DNA of 64,000 nucleotides from Thiothrix subterranea (GCF_030930995.1 NZ_CP133217.1:1178001-1242000), one strand, 5' to 3'. Shown: positions 42,350 to 52,924, counted from the stretch's first letter. A program made the numbers and translations. Notes: generated by a model not told the origin, from the sequence alone.

Positions 42350-44128
42350 ATGCCGCCCAACCGTACTGAACGCCCCGATAAAAACCGCCGTGACTGGCAC
42401 AATCTCAAATCCGTGTTGCCGTTTTTATGGGAATACCGGGGGCGAGCCTTGTTTGCGTTGGCGTGCTTGATTGCCTCGAAAGTGGCGAATGTGGGTGTGC
42501 CACTGTTTCTCAAGGATATTGTGGACGGTTTGCAGGGCAAACCGGAACAGGTTTTGGTATTGCCGGTGATATTACTGCTGGGGTATGGGGCGTTGCGGCT
42601 GGCGAGTGCGCTGTTCAATGAATTGCGCGATACGGTGTTTGCGCGGGTGCGTTACCACGCGATGCGCAAAATGTCGGTGCGGGTGTTGGAACATTTGCAC
42701 AATTTGTCGTTGCGCTTTCATCTGGAACGCAAAACTGGCGCGATCAGCCGCGATTTGGAACGTGGCACGGCTTCGGTCAGTACCTTAATGAATTTCATGG
42801 TGTTCAGCATTATTCCAATTGCGGTGGAATTTACCTTGGTGGCGGTGATTCTGCTGGGGAATTACGCGCCTGCCTTTGCCTTGGTGACGTTTGCAACCGT
42901 GGCGGTGTACGTGATTTTTACCGTCAAAATTACCGAGTGGCGCATGGATCATCGCCATGAAATGAACCGTTTGGATTCGCAATCCAGTAATCAGGCGGTG
43001 GACAGTTTGATCAATTACGAAACCGTGAAGTATTTTAATAACGAAAAATTGGAAATGAGCCGCTACGACCACACGCTGGCGCAATGGGAAGATGTGGCGG
43101 TGAAAAGCCAAACCTCGATGTCATTGTTGAATTTCGGGCAGTCTTCGATTATTGCGATTGGTGTCACGATTATTATGTTTTTGGCGGCGAATAGCGTGGT
43201 CAACGGCACGATGAGCATTGGCGATTTGGTCATGGTGAATGCGTTTATGCTGCAATTGTTTTTGCCATTGGGGTCGCTGGGTATTGTGTATCGACAGGTG
43301 AAATACACGCTGGCGGATATGGATATGGTATTTCGTTTGCTGGAAACCCCGCAGGAAGTGCGCGATGCACCAAACGCGACTGAATTACAAGTAACGCAGG
43401 GTGAAATCCGTTTTGAGCACGTCGATTTCGGTTATCAGGCGGAACGCCAAATTTTGCGCGGGGTGAGTTTTAGCGTGCCTGCGGGAACAAAACTCGCGGT
43501 GGTGGGGCATAGTGGCGCGGGGAAGTCGACGTTATCGCGTTTGATTTACCGTTTTTACGACGTGACGGGTGGGCGCGTGTTGATTGACGGGCAGGATATT
43601 GCGCACGTGTCGCAAGCCAGTTTGCGCAAAGCGATTGGGATTGTGCCGCAAGATACCGTGCTGTTTAACGATACGATTCGTTACAACCTGCAATACGGCA
43701 ATGCGCAAGCCACACAAGCGGAGATTGAACGCGCCGCTGATATGGCGCAAATCCGCAGATTCATCGAGAGTTTGCCGGATGGTTGGGAAACCGTGGTCGG
43801 TGAACGTGGCTTGAAATTATCCGGCGGGGAAAAGCAGCGTGTGGCGATTGCGCGGGCGATTCTGAAACAGCCACCGATTCTGATTTTCGATGAAGCAACG
43901 TCTTCGCTGGACAGCGCAACGGAGCAGGCAATTCAGCAAACTTTGCACGAAGTGGCGGGGCGGCATACCACGCTGATGATTGCGCACCGCTTATCGACGA
44001 TTGTGGATGCGGATCGGATTTTGGTGTTGGATAAAGGGCAGGTGGTGGAGCAGGGGACTCATGCGGAGTTGCTGGCACTGCACGGGCAGTATTTTGCGAT
44101 GTGGGAATTGCAACTGCATGAATCGTAA
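42350..44128 (+). CDS. ABC exporter of the Atm1/heavy-metal family (permease-ATPase fusion)
   Basis: 592 residues from the ATG at 42350; an earlier in-frame ATG at 42296 adds 18 residues with no family similarity. Six membrane helices span about 35-310, with NYETVKYFNNEKLEMSRYD, the hallmark of Atm1-type exporters. The nucleotide-binding domain has VVGHSGAGKSTLSRL, signature LSGGEKQRVAIARAI, and Walker B ILIFDEATSSLDSATE. Bacterial Atm1 exports glutathione-derived compounds and aids metal tolerance. It lies divergently from the copper receptor. Confidence 0.92.
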   Translation: MPPNRTERPDKNRRDWHNLKSVLPFLWEYRGRALFALACLIASKVANVGVPLFLKDIVDGLQGKPEQVLVLPVILLLGYGALRLASALFNELRDTVFARVRYHAMRKMSVRVLEHLHNLSLRFHLERKTGAISRDLERGTASVSTLMNFMVFSIIPIAVEFTLVAVILLGNYAPAFALVTFATVAVYVIFTVKITEWRMDHRHEMNRLDSQSSNQAVDSLINYETVKYFNNEKLEMSRYDHTLAQWEDVAVKSQTSMSLLNFGQSSIIAIGVTIIMFLAANSVVNGTMSIGDLVMVNAFMLQLFLPLGSLGIVYRQVKYTLADMDMVFRLLETPQEVRDAPNATELQVTQGEIRFEHVDFGYQAERQILRGVSFSVPAGTKLAVVGHSGAGKSTLSRLIYRFYDVTGGRVLIDGQDIAHVSQASLRKAIGIVPQDTVLFNDTIRYNLQYGNAQATQAEIERAADMAQIRRFIESLPDGWETVVGERGLKLSGGEKQRVAIARAILKQPPILIFDEATSSLDSATEQAIQQTLHEVAGRHTTLMIAHRLSTIVDADRILVLDKGQVVEQGTHAELLALHGQYFAMWELQLHES

Positions 44129-44148
44129 ACGGTGATTGACCACCCATT

Positions 44149-44176
44149 GTAGAGACGCAAAATCTTGCGTCTCTAC
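44149..44176. repeat. perfect 12-bp palindrome (REP/MITE-like element)
   Basis: GTAGAGACGCAA (44149-44160) and TTGCGTCTCTAC (44165-44176) are exact inverted copies around a 4-base loop. The element lies between two convergent genes. The GTAGAGACGC...GCGTCTCTAC type is known to me as a recurrent palindrome in several bacterial genomes. It may end transcription on both strands, though no T run follows. Confidence 0.7.
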
Positions 44177-44205
44177 CCACACAATCCAAATACTTGCTTA
44201 CAAAA

Positions 44206-45471
44206 TTAGCGATATGCCCGCAGCGCCAGTAAATTGTGTGGCGTTGGCTCGTCTTCTACGATTTTAATGGGTTTCAGATTGCCGATTTCTGCGAGGTTGC
44301 TGACTTCGTTATCGTCAAGTGGGCTTGCTTCATCCGTTACTTCGCTGTTCATGTCATCGGTATTCGATGCGTCTGCGGGTGTTGTGACCAATTTGAGCGG
44401 GGTGGGTTCGTCGCTGTGTTCTGGTGCAGGGGCAGGTGCAACATGGTGGGGGCTGGACGATTTGCTGTCTAAACTGGCAGTGACGTGTTGCACGGCTACT
44501 TCGAGCGAGAACAGCAGGTCGCGGGCGTTTTCCATGCCTTTGTGCAAATCGGTGGACATTTGTTCGGTCAAATCCAAGGTTTTGGCGATGCGCTCGACGC
44601 GGATGTGATCGATTTGCTCGAATTGCTGGTGAATGCGGCGGCTGAGGTCGTTGCTTTGCTCTTCGCGGCGGCGCATGGTTTCGACGTGTTTGCGGCTTTC
44701 TTCCAATCCAGAGCTGAGTTCGTGACGCGCCAAATCGGTGGTTTGGAACAGGGTGCTGAAACGTTCGCTGGCTTGGGTTTCCAAACCGTCCATTTCGGTA
44801 TTGAATTTCAGGAATACATTGTCAGCATCCTGTTGGTAGCGTTGCATTTGTTCCAGCAAGTGGCTAGATTCTTTGAGCATGGCTTCCAAACGGTTGTGAA
44901 CTTCAGCGGAAAGCCGTGCATTTTCTTGCTGGTTATTGGCCTGCTCGTGGTGATGTTCGATCAGACGGCGGGTAAAGCCTTGTGCCATTTTTTCTTGTTC
45001 GCGCAACCGTACCAAGCTGTCATCGACTTGGGTGAGACCTTCGTGCAATTTGCTGCGGATGCGTTTGACGCTTTCCACCGAATCGCCCAGTTGTTCATCC
45101 CAGTAACTTTGCAGGTGTTGCAAACGGTCGCCGAGCTGACTGGAAATATCGCGGATTTCTTGTTCAGCCGTGGTGACACGTTCAATAATGCGTTCGGCTT
45201 GTTCGGCACGGGCTTGGCTGGCTTCGTAGGTGCGCGTGGTTTGCTCAACTTGCGATTTGAGTTTGCTCAGTAGCTGTTCGGCATCTTGTACGCCATTTTG
45301 GGTCACTTCGAGCACATCGGCGACTTTTTTGCGGTCGGCTTCGGCTTGCAGGCGGATAACCCGCAGCTCTTGGGTTTCCTTGCTGTTTGTTTGCGGCAAT
45401 AGCAACAATACAGCCCCGATAGCGGCGAGTAGCGCAACCAGAATAATAATCCAGTCAATATAACCCAACAT
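44206..45471 (-). CDS. membrane-anchored coiled-coil protein, unknown function
   Basis: 421 residues. One N-terminal membrane segment (YIDWIIILVALLAAIGAVLLLLP cut short here) precedes about 300 residues of heptad-like, Gln/Glu/Arg-rich coiled coil (LQAEADRKKVADVLEVTQ, ERVTTAEQEIRDISSQL). An acidic Pro/Ser-rich tail ends in a conserved-looking basic/hydrophobic tip (PTPHNLLALRAYR). No family was recognised; the layout recalls RmuC, methyl-accepting or cell-division scaffold proteins without their motifs. Confidence 0.75.
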   Translation of the reverse strand: MLGYIDWIIILVALLAAIGAVLLLLPQTNSKETQELRVIRLQAEADRKKVADVLEVTQNGVQDAEQLLSKLKSQVEQTTRTYEASQARAEQAERIIERVTTAEQEIRDISSQLGDRLQHLQSYWDEQLGDSVESVKRIRSKLHEGLTQVDDSLVRLREQEKMAQGFTRRLIEHHHEQANNQQENARLSAEVHNRLEAMLKESSHLLEQMQRYQQDADNVFLKFNTEMDGLETQASERFSTLFQTTDLARHELSSGLEESRKHVETMRRREEQSNDLSRRIHQQFEQIDHIRVERIAKTLDLTEQMSTDLHKGMENARDLLFSLEVAVQHVTASLDSKSSSPHHVAPAPAPEHSDEPTPLKLVTTPADASNTDDMNSEVTDEASPLDDNEVSNLAEIGNLKPIKIVEDEPTPHNLLALRAYR

Positions 45472-45711
45472 AAATGAAAACCCTGTGTCTAAATCAATAA
45501 TTTATTCTGCTTAGTATAGCCTTGGATGTCAAAATTGCCTGTACAGTTCAACCTGCGAAAAAATTAATGCTGATCGGGATAACGCCCCCGTCATCCGATC
45601 TACCGTCAGTTACGAGCAATAAAGATCACTCATGGTGCACGATTTTTCCGTTATTGTCACGCAAAGCCAGCAGAGCCAACACGATAGAGCGCCACAGGAT
45701 TTTAGCAGTGT

Positions 45712-46845
45712 TTAGCCAGATTTGCGCACCAGTAAGAAGGCGCGATGCATCCCTGATATGGCATACGCGGCAGATTCTGCGCTATTGCCAACCCCGGTGT
45801 ATAAGTCGAAACGCCCTTTGCCTTGAATCGCCCGACCATGGTCTTGCGCAAATAGGAGCCGCCATTCTGTGCCGTCTACTTTTTTCCCCTGACTGTTCAC
45901 GCGCGGCAATTCCGCGAGTAAGACGGAGCCGTGCGGGATATAGCGGCTGTCTACCGCGACAGTATGACCGGGTATGACCGATGTCCCCGATGCCGTTTGG
46001 GGCAAACCTTGGGTTTCATGAAAAAAGATATAACGCGGGTTGCTCAACAGGGCTTCACGCATAATGTCTGGGTGTTCACGCAACCAACGCCCAACGTTTT
46101 CGTGTGTCATGCTGCCGATATTGTAGCCTTTGGCTTGCAGATAAGTGGATACGGGGCGGAAGTCTTTGCCGTTATTGCCCGCGTAATCGAGGGTACTGGC
46201 GGTGCCGTCGCTGAAGCGAATTTGCGCGGAACCTTGTACCTGCGCCATATAAAGCATGTAGGGGTCTTCTACCCACGCCACCTCTAAATTTTTGTTGGCT
46301 AAAGCACCATTAGCAATTTCGGCATGGCTTAAACGGCTGAGATTGCCTTGCGGCTCACGGTATATTGGCACTCTGAATTGCGGGGTGCGGGTGCGGCTGC
46401 CCGTTAAAATGGGGGTGTAGTAACCGGTAAAATGCCCCATTTTTGCTTGTTGGGCAGTGAGCGGAATCAGCTCAAATTGTTGGCGGAGTGTTGCCGGAAA
46501 CCAATCACCGCGCCAATAGAGCAATTGCTGAATGGTTTCCATCAGGGTTTTGTTGACGATATTGCTGCCCAAGGGGGCTTGGCGTTCCCACAATGCCTTG
46601 CCTTCCAGTGAGCGGGCGAGATCGCGTAACCCGGTTTCGACGGGGCTGATCGCAATGCTCGGTTGGGAATACGTTGCTAATTGCAGCCGTGGTTGTAAAA
46701 CGCCCGCGCGACTGGGTGCGAATTCACCGCGCTGCGGTTGCATCTGTGACCAAGATTCCCAAATGGGCGGGTTGGCATACGTTGGTGTCGCTGCACTGGT
46801 GAGCGTGCTCATGAGAATGGTCGTCGCTAAACTGCGTGAAAGCAT
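45712..46845 (-). CDS. mltA: membrane-bound lytic murein transglycosylase A
   Basis: 377 residues with a signal peptide (ending TPTYA). The MltA domain shows GHFTGYYTPILTGSRTRTP, QVQGSAQIRFSDG, and ENVGRWLREHPDIMREALLSN. The C-terminal 3D barrel has VAVDSRYIPHGSVLLAE, LLFAQDHGRAIQGKGRFDLYTG with the three Asp. It cleaves the MurNAc-GlcNAc bond with anhydro-ring formation. No lipobox Cys is evident, unlike E. coli MltA, so it may be soluble in the periplasm. Confidence 0.9.
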   Translation of the reverse strand: MLSRSLATTILMSTLTSAATPTYANPPIWESWSQMQPQRGEFAPSRAGVLQPRLQLATYSQPSIAISPVETGLRDLARSLEGKALWERQAPLGSNIVNKTLMETIQQLLYWRGDWFPATLRQQFELIPLTAQQAKMGHFTGYYTPILTGSRTRTPQFRVPIYREPQGNLSRLSHAEIANGALANKNLEVAWVEDPYMLYMAQVQGSAQIRFSDGTASTLDYAGNNGKDFRPVSTYLQAKGYNIGSMTHENVGRWLREHPDIMREALLSNPRYIFFHETQGLPQTASGTSVIPGHTVAVDSRYIPHGSVLLAELPRVNSQGKKVDGTEWRLLFAQDHGRAIQGKGRFDLYTGVGNSAESAAYAISGMHRAFLLVRKSG

Positions 46846-47053
46846 GTCAAAACCCTTGGTTTTATTGTAGTTATGGGGGGGATGGGGTCGTCAGCATTAT
46901 GGGGCTAGTCACGTGAAGGGTGAAGGCGTGAACGGTACATTCGGATAAGTGGAATGACTTATAGAATTAGTTTGGTTTATTGGTTATGATTAAATGCATA
47001 AGCTACGTATCAAAAAAAGCTTAATGAACAATAAAGATAAGAGCGCTGGGGCT

Positions 47054-50000
47054 ATGAATACGATGAAATACAATCGACTAACGTCATTGGGTATCCTGTT
47101 GATGCTTTTTTATGGCACATTGACACAGGCAGCCCCTGCCTATAATCCTAATGCCACTCCCACCGACATGACGAGTTTGCTAGATGGCCCCGGCTTATCG
47201 GTAAATAACCTTTCTATTCCACGGGGTGTACTCCAACAATACGGCGTTTTCAGCAATGGCGGTGACGTTTGGGGCGTGAAAAGTGGGGTTTTTCTGAATA
47301 CCGGGAATCTGGGTAGTATTCAAGCACCGAATAATGGCGCGGCGTATTCGCACAATACCAAGGTGCAATACCTTGACCTTGATCTTGGCAAAATTAGCGC
47401 GAATGCCAAATACGACCCCGCGATCATTGAGTTTGACATTACCCCGCAAGGGGATAGGCTTAATTTTGTGTTTGCATTTGGTTCAGAGGAATACCCTGAA
47501 TACGTGTGTAGCAGTTTTAACGATGCCTTCGGTTTGTTTGTCTCTGGCCCCGGATTGACGGGAACAAAGAATGCGGCATTTTTACCGGATACCGGCGAAG
47601 CAATAGCCGTCAATAATGTCAATGCAGGCAAGCCCGGTGCTAATCAGAACGGGGCGGCTTGTAATCTGAATAATGTTACTTACTTTGTAGACAATGGTAA
47701 TGGCAGCGGTAGCACCTCGACGCAATTGGATGGTTATACGCGCCCGATTACCGCGTCTTTGGACGGTTTGACACCGGGGCAATCTTACCATGTCAAGCTG
47801 GCGTTGGCGGATGCGGGCGACCCGGCTTATGATTCTGGCGCATTTTTTAAGTGGCTAACGAGTACCAAATCCACGCCAGTCGACTTGTCCTTGCAGGCCG
47901 CAGTGAATACCCCGAATCCGGCATGGAACAGCGAGGTGGAGCTGAGTTATACGCTCAAAAATGCCATGGCCATTGCGACCAGTTTGGTGCAGGTGGAGTT
48001 GGAATGGCCGGTTGGTTTCACGTGGGTCAGCGATGATTCTGGCGGGCGTTACAACCCCAATACTGGCGTGTGGGATGCGGATGTGATTCCGGCGAGTGGT
48101 TCCAAAATCCTGAAAATTCGGGCACGGGTGGGAACGGCGAGCAATTATCGCGTTGACGGGGAAATTACTTTTGCGTTCAATGAAGATCCCGACTCGACGC
48201 CTTTTAACCGCACCAGTAAGTCGGGTGAAGACGATACCGCTAGTATTACGGTGTATCCGGTGGATAAGCCCGCGAATCAGCCGCCTGTTATTAGCAGTGA
48301 TGGTGGGAATGCGAGTGCCGTGCTGTCTGTTTCTGAGGGGCAAACAGCGGTCACAACCGTCAAAGCGACTGACCCGGACGGGAGTGCGCTTAGCTACAGC
48401 CTCAGTGGTGTGGATGCGGTGCGCTTTGCACTGAATACGGTGACGGGTGCGCTGTCTTTTATCGCACCGCCCGATTATGAATACCCCATTGATGCGGATA
48501 AAAACAACAAGTACGACCTGGTAGTGACGGTTAGTGATGGCAGTTTAACCGATACCCAAGCGTTAACGGTGCAAGTGCTGGATGCAAGCGAAAATGCTGC
48601 GCCACAAATTACCAGCAATGGCGGCGGTACGAGCGCGACGCTGAGCTTGGATGAAAATGTAACAGCGGTAACTAAAGTAACCGCGACTGATTCAGATGGC
48701 GATTATGTAACCTTTGACATCACCGGTGGCGCGGATGCGGCACTGTTCAAAATTACCACGAGTACCGGCAGATTAAGTTTTATTAGCGCCCCGGATTACG
48801 AAAAGCCGCAAGATGCTAACCGTGACAATATTTATGAAGTAGACGTCAGGGGCAGTGACGGTGTATTAAATGATACACAACTTATCCGCGTGCAAATTCT
48901 CAATGTGCAAGAGGGCAAGCCGCCGGTCATTACCAGCAACGGTGGTAATGCCACTGCAAACATCAACGTACCTGAAAATCAGCAAGCGGTAACAACCGTG
49001 ACCGCCACGGATGCCGATGGCGACACCGTTACCTACCGTTTGTCGACGGGCGCGGATGATGGGCTGTTTCAAATTAATACCAATAGTGGCAAATTAGCCT
49101 TCATCAAAGCGCCGGACTATGAAAATCCTAAAGATGCTAATCAGGATAATATTTACATATTAACGGTGATTGCGACGGATGGTGTGTTTGAGACCACGCA
49201 ATTACTCTTCGTCACCGTAACGAAAGTGGTGGAAAATGCTGCCCCTCAGATTACCAGTAATGGTGGGGGCAATACCGCCAGCGTCAGTTTAGAAGAAAAC
49301 CTCACGGCTGTTACCACCGTCACTGCGACTGATCCCAATGGCGACCCGCTAACGCTGAGCATTAAAGCCGGTGCAGATGCCAATTTATTTAAAATCACCG
49401 CGAGTACGGGCAAATTAAGTTTCCTGAATGCACCCGATTACGAAAAGCCGCAAGACATTAATCATGATAATTACTATGAAGTGGAGGTCACGGTGAGTGA
49501 CGGTGTATTAAAGGATACACAACTTATCCGCGTGCAAATTCTCAATGTGCAAGAGGGCAAGCCGCCGGTCATTACCAGCAACGGTGGTAATGCCACTGCA
49601 AACATCAACGTACCTGAAAATCAGCAAGCGGTAACAACCGTGACCGCCACGGATGCCGATGGCGACACCGTTACCTACCGTTTGTCGACGGGCGCGGATG
49701 ATGGGCTGTTTCAAATTAATACCAATAGTGGTCAATTAGCTTTCATCAAAGCCCCGGACTATGAAACGCCTAAAGATGCCAATCAGGATAATATTTACAT
49801 ATTAACGGTGATTGCAACGGATGGCGTGTTTGAAACCACACAATTGTTATTCGTCACCGTAACAGATGGCGTGGAAAACGCTGCACCCAAAATTATTAGT
49901 GATGGTGGTGGCGTGAGTGCTACCTTGAGTATGGAGGAAAATCAAAAAATAGCGACGATTGTGACGGCTACCGATGCAGACGGTGATGCGATTACCTACA

Positions 50001-51349
50001 GCATTAGCGGTGGCGCAGATGCGGCGCTATTCCAGATCAGCAGTGGTGGCACGCTCAGTTTTGCGGTCGCGCCCGATTATGAGAAACCGCAAGACAGCAA
50101 TAAAGATAATATCTACGTGGTCACAGTGATCGCCAGTGATGGCACACAGCAGGTGACGCAAACCCTTAATTTAGTGGTGACGGATGTTTTGGAAAATTTG
50201 CCGCCGGTGATGACCAGTTATAAAGGAGCTGCCACTGTTACCTTAGACGTCGAAGAAAATAAAACCTTGGTCATGGTGGCGACAGCAAACGACCCTAATG
50301 GCGAAGCCTTGACGTATAGCATCAGCGGCGGTGCGGATGCGGCGTTATTTAAGATCAATGCGGCGACTGGGCTGTTGGAATTTATTGCTGCCCCCGATTA
50401 TGAACTTCCCAAGGATGCAGACAAAAATAATACGTATGCGGTGGTGGTCAGTGCGACAGATGCAGGTGGTTTGAGTGCGACGCAAAGCATAACCGCTAAA
50501 GTGACCAATATTGATGACGTACCTTTCGTCAATGTGAGTTTGCGGGCGTGGTTGCAAGGGGCTTACAAATCCACTGATAAAATGATGCGCGGGGATTTGC
50601 ACCGTTTGGGGTTAATGCCGCAATTACAACCTTATGGGGAGTTGAAGACGGCGTTTGGCTATGCAACTTCTTCCGATATGGTGTCACCCTTTGATTACAA
50701 GGGTACGGAAACCGCATCGGCGGCAGTGTTGGCGGCAACGGGTGGCGATGCGCCGGTGGATTGGGTATTGGTGGAATTGCGCAATGTTTTCGACCCCGGT
50801 AAGCGGGTAGCGGTAGCGGCGGGCTTGCTGCAACGTGATGGCGATATTGTGGATGCCGCCACTGGCTCCAAAGTGTTGCCAATTACCAATGCAGACGACG
50901 GCCTGTATTACATCGCCATACGTCACCGTAATCATTTGGCGGTAATGACCAAAGAGCCTGTCAGTGTTAGCCGTGGGATACCGGCGGCGGTAGATTTTAC
51001 GGCACTTACTACCAAAGTGTATGACAGTGTTGGGGCACGTTTGGAAAGTTCGGGCGTCGCACTGATGTGGGCGGGAGATGCCAATAATAGCAATACGATT
51101 ATTGCGAATGGGCCGGGTAGCGATAACAGTGTGCTATTGGGCGCTATTTTGGTCGCGCCGGAAAATACCAATGTGAATGCGGCGTTTCGATTGCCGGGTT
51201 ATTATTCCACCGATTTTAACTTGGATGGCACTACACTTTATACCGGCCCGAATAATGACATCAATTTGATGTTGGGCAATATTTTGATGCATCCCGGCAA
51301 TGCCAGCTTTAGCGGCAATTACATTATTCGCGGCGAAGCACCGCTCTGA
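47054..51349 (+). CDS. giant surface protein: choice-of-anchor L domain plus cadherin-like repeats
   Basis: About 1431 residues; several in-frame ATGs exist (46994, 47024, 47054, 47063) and 47054 is chosen for GGGG upstream and a compact signal peptide ending LTQAA. Domains in order: choice-of-anchor L (GVFLNTGNLGSIQAPNN, FVFAFGSEEYPEYVC), a DUF11-like beta domain, then seven cadherin-like repeats of about 107 residues, each with PPVI/APQI, TVTATD-DGD, GADA-LF-I and APDYE-P-D-N. The end has the LRAWLQG segment and two dockerin-like loops (GDANNSNT, TDFNLDGT) that should bind calcium. It is a likely adhesin or matrix protein. Confidence 0.85.
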   Translation: MNTMKYNRLTSLGILLMLFYGTLTQAAPAYNPNATPTDMTSLLDGPGLSVNNLSIPRGVLQQYGVFSNGGDVWGVKSGVFLNTGNLGSIQAPNNGAAYSHNTKVQYLDLDLGKISANAKYDPAIIEFDITPQGDRLNFVFAFGSEEYPEYVCSSFNDAFGLFVSGPGLTGTKNAAFLPDTGEAIAVNNVNAGKPGANQNGAACNLNNVTYFVDNGNGSGSTSTQLDGYTRPITASLDGLTPGQSYHVKLALADAGDPAYDSGAFFKWLTSTKSTPVDLSLQAAVNTPNPAWNSEVELSYTLKNAMAIATSLVQVELEWPVGFTWVSDDSGGRYNPNTGVWDADVIPASGSKILKIRARVGTASNYRVDGEITFAFNEDPDSTPFNRTSKSGEDDTASITVYPVDKPANQPPVISSDGGNASAVLSVSEGQTAVTTVKATDPDGSALSYSLSGVDAVRFALNTVTGALSFIAPPDYEYPIDADKNNKYDLVVTVSDGSLTDTQALTVQVLDASENAAPQITSNGGGTSATLSLDENVTAVTKVTATDSDGDYVTFDITGGADAALFKITTSTGRLSFISAPDYEKPQDANRDNIYEVDVRGSDGVLNDTQLIRVQILNVQEGKPPVITSNGGNATANINVPENQQAVTTVTATDADGDTVTYRLSTGADDGLFQINTNSGKLAFIKAPDYENPKDANQDNIYILTVIATDGVFETTQLLFVTVTKVVENAAPQITSNGGGNTASVSLEENLTAVTTVTATDPNGDPLTLSIKAGADANLFKITASTGKLSFLNAPDYEKPQDINHDNYYEVEVTVSDGVLKDTQLIRVQILNVQEGKPPVITSNGGNATANINVPENQQAVTTVTATDADGDTVTYRLSTGADDGLFQINTNSGQLAFIKAPDYETPKDANQDNIYILTVIATDGVFETTQLLFVTVTDGVENAAPKIISDGGGVSATLSMEENQKIATIVTATDADGDAITYSISGGADAALFQISSGGTLSFAVAPDYEKPQDSNKDNIYVVTVIASDGTQQVTQTLNLVVTDVLENLPPVMTSYKGAATVTLDVEENKTLVMVATANDPNGEALTYSISGGADAALFKINAATGLLEFIAAPDYELPKDADKNNTYAVVVSATDAGGLSATQSITAKVTNIDDVPFVNVSLRAWLQGAYKSTDKMMRGDLHRLGLMPQLQPYGELKTAFGYATSSDMVSPFDYKGTETASAAVLAATGGDAPVDWVLVELRNVFDPGKRVAVAAGLLQRDGDIVDAATGSKVLPITNADDGLYYIAIRHRNHLAVMTKEPVSVSRGIPAAVDFTALTTKVYDSVGARLESSGVALMWAGDANNSNTIIANGPGSDNSVLLGAILVAPENTNVNAAFRLPGYYSTDFNLDGTTLYTGPNNDINLMLGNILMHPGNASFSGNYIIRGEAPL
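48872..49089 (+). repeat. internal direct repeat, first copy
   Basis: About 218 bp in the cadherin-repeat gene that read as identical to 49514-49731, exactly 642 bp (214 codons, two repeat units) apart. Sequence flanking the copies differs by scattered bases. Confidence 0.8.
49514..49731 (+). repeat. internal direct repeat, second copy
   Basis: Second copy of the block at 48872-49089. Identity at synonymous sites points to a recent duplication or gene conversion of a two-domain unit in the adhesin. Confidence 0.8.
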
Positions 51350-51433
51350 CCGGTGTTGCACAGGTTGCCAGCAACAAGCGGCTTACACTATAGTAAGTCG
51401 TTAATAGATTACCCCGGCAATAACGGAGAAACC

Positions 51434-52912
51434 ATGTCGCAGGCTGATTCCATCCATACCCTGTCCTTGAAGGGCATTCACGACGGGGTGCATACGGGCA
51501 AATTTTCTGTCATGGAAGCCACCGATGCGTATCTTGATCGCATCGAACGCTTCAACCCTGAATTAAACGCCTACATTACTGTCACCCGCGAGTCTGCCCA
51601 AGCGCAAGCCGTGGACATCGACAACCGTATCCGCAAGGGCGAGTTGACGGGGGCAATGGCGGGTGTGCCGTATTCCCTCAAAGATTTGTTCTGTTCGGAA
51701 GGCGTGCGGACTACGTGCGCCTCCAATATGCTGTCGAATTTCATCTCACCGTATGACGCGCATGTGGCGGCAAAGCTCAAAGCGGCAGGCGGCGTATTGC
51801 TCGGCAAGAACAATATGGATGAGTTTGCGATGGGGTCTTCCAACGAAACCTCGGCGTTTGGCAATGTGCGTAATCCGTGGGATACCACCAAAGTACCGGG
51901 TGGCAGTTCGGGCGGCGGCGCGGCAACGATTGCGGCACGGCTGGCCCCGATGACGTTGGGGACGGATACCGGTGGCTCGATTCGCCAACCCGCGTCATTC
52001 TGCAATATCACCGGGATTAAACCGACTTACGGGCGGATTTCGCGCTACGGCATGATTGCGTTTGCCTCCAGCCTTGACCAATGTGGGCCAATGGCTCCGT
52101 CGGCGGAAGATTGCGCGATTACGATGAATATTATTGCGGGCTTGGATAGCCGTGATTCCACCAGCGTCGATTTGCCGGTGCCAGATTACACCGCCAACCT
52201 CAATGGCTCGCTGGAAGGTTTGCGCATTGGTTTGCCGAAAGAGTTTTTCGCCGAAGGGCTGGATGCGCAAGTCGGTGCAGTGATTGACCGTGCCATTAAA
52301 GAATTCCAAGCCAAGGGCGCGATTATCAAGGAAGTAACCTTGCCGAACAGCCACCTTGCCGTACCCGTGTATTACGTGGTTGCTCCGGCGGAATGTTCCT
52401 CGAATCTGTCGCGTTTTGATGGGGTACGTTTCGGACACCGTTGCGAGAATCCCAAAGACTTGATGGATTTGTACGAGCGCAGCCGCTGGGAAGGTTTCGG
52501 CGATGAGGTTAAACGCCGCATTATGATCGGCACTTACGCACTTTCCGCAGGGTATTATGATGCCTATTATCTGAAAGCTCAGCAGGTTCGTCGGTTGATC
52601 AAACAGGATTTTGAAGCCGCATTCAAGGATGTGGATGTGATCATGGGGCCGTCTTGCCCGACCACCGCCTTCGGTATCGGCGCGAAAAAAGATGACCCGA
52701 TTGCGATGTACCTTGAAGATCTGTACACCATTCCAGTCAGTTTGGCAGGGTTGCCGGGGATGACTTTCCCCATCGGCTTTGCGGCGGACGGTTTGCCGGT
52801 CGGGATGCAATTAGTCGGCAATTATTTTGAGGAAGCGCGGATGTTGAACATTGCGCATCAGTACCAACAATGGACGGACTGGCACACCCAAGTGCCAGCT
52901 CAGTTCGCGTAA
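51434..52912 (+). CDS. gatA: Asp-tRNA(Asn)/Glu-tRNA(Gln) amidotransferase subunit A
   Basis: 492 residues from the ATG at 51434 with CGGAGAAA upstream. Amidase triad: Lys83 in PYSLKDLF, cis-Ser158/159 in PGGSSGGGA, nucleophile Ser182 in [11 protein letters not shown]. Glutaminase subunit that feeds ammonia to GatB. gatB follows by 12 bp. Confidence 0.97.
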   Translation: MSQADSIHTLSLKGIHDGVHTGKFSVMEATDAYLDRIERFNPELNAYITVTRESAQAQAVDIDNRIRKGELTGAMAGVPYSLKDLFCSEGVRTTCASNMLSNFISPYDAHVAAKLKAAGGVLLGKNNMDEFAMGSSNETSAFGNVRNPWDTTKVPGGSSGGGAATIAARLAPMTLGTDTGGSIRQPASFCNITGIKPTYGRISRYGMIAFASSLDQCGPMAPSAEDCAITMNIIAGLDSRDSTSVDLPVPDYTANLNGSLEGLRIGLPKEFFAEGLDAQVGAVIDRAIKEFQAKGAIIKEVTLPNSHLAVPVYYVVAPAECSSNLSRFDGVRFGHRCENPKDLMDLYERSRWEGFGDEVKRRIMIGTYALSAGYYDAYYLKAQQVRRLIKQDFEAAFKDVDVIMGPSCPTTAFGIGAKKDDPIAMYLEDLYTIPVSLAGLPGMTFPIGFAADGLPVGMQLVGNYFEEARMLNIAHQYQQWTDWHTQVPAQFA

Positions 52913-52924
52913 GGAGGACAGCGC

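Noticed and set aside
44485-45273. 262-codon plus-strand frame rich in Phe and Ala
   Set aside because: Antisense to the coiled-coil gene; composition mirrors Glu/Gln codons of that gene.
45472-45977. Plus-strand frame over the mltA 3' region
   Set aside because: Overlaps mltA antisense and has no homology; the 240-bp gap beside mltA holds no supported gene.
48280-50520. CRISPR-like or satellite array
   Set aside because: The periodicity is that of protein domains (about 107 codons); there are no short identical repeats with spacers.
51995-52810. 271-codon minus-strand frame
   Set aside because: Antisense to gatA, which carries all catalytic residues.
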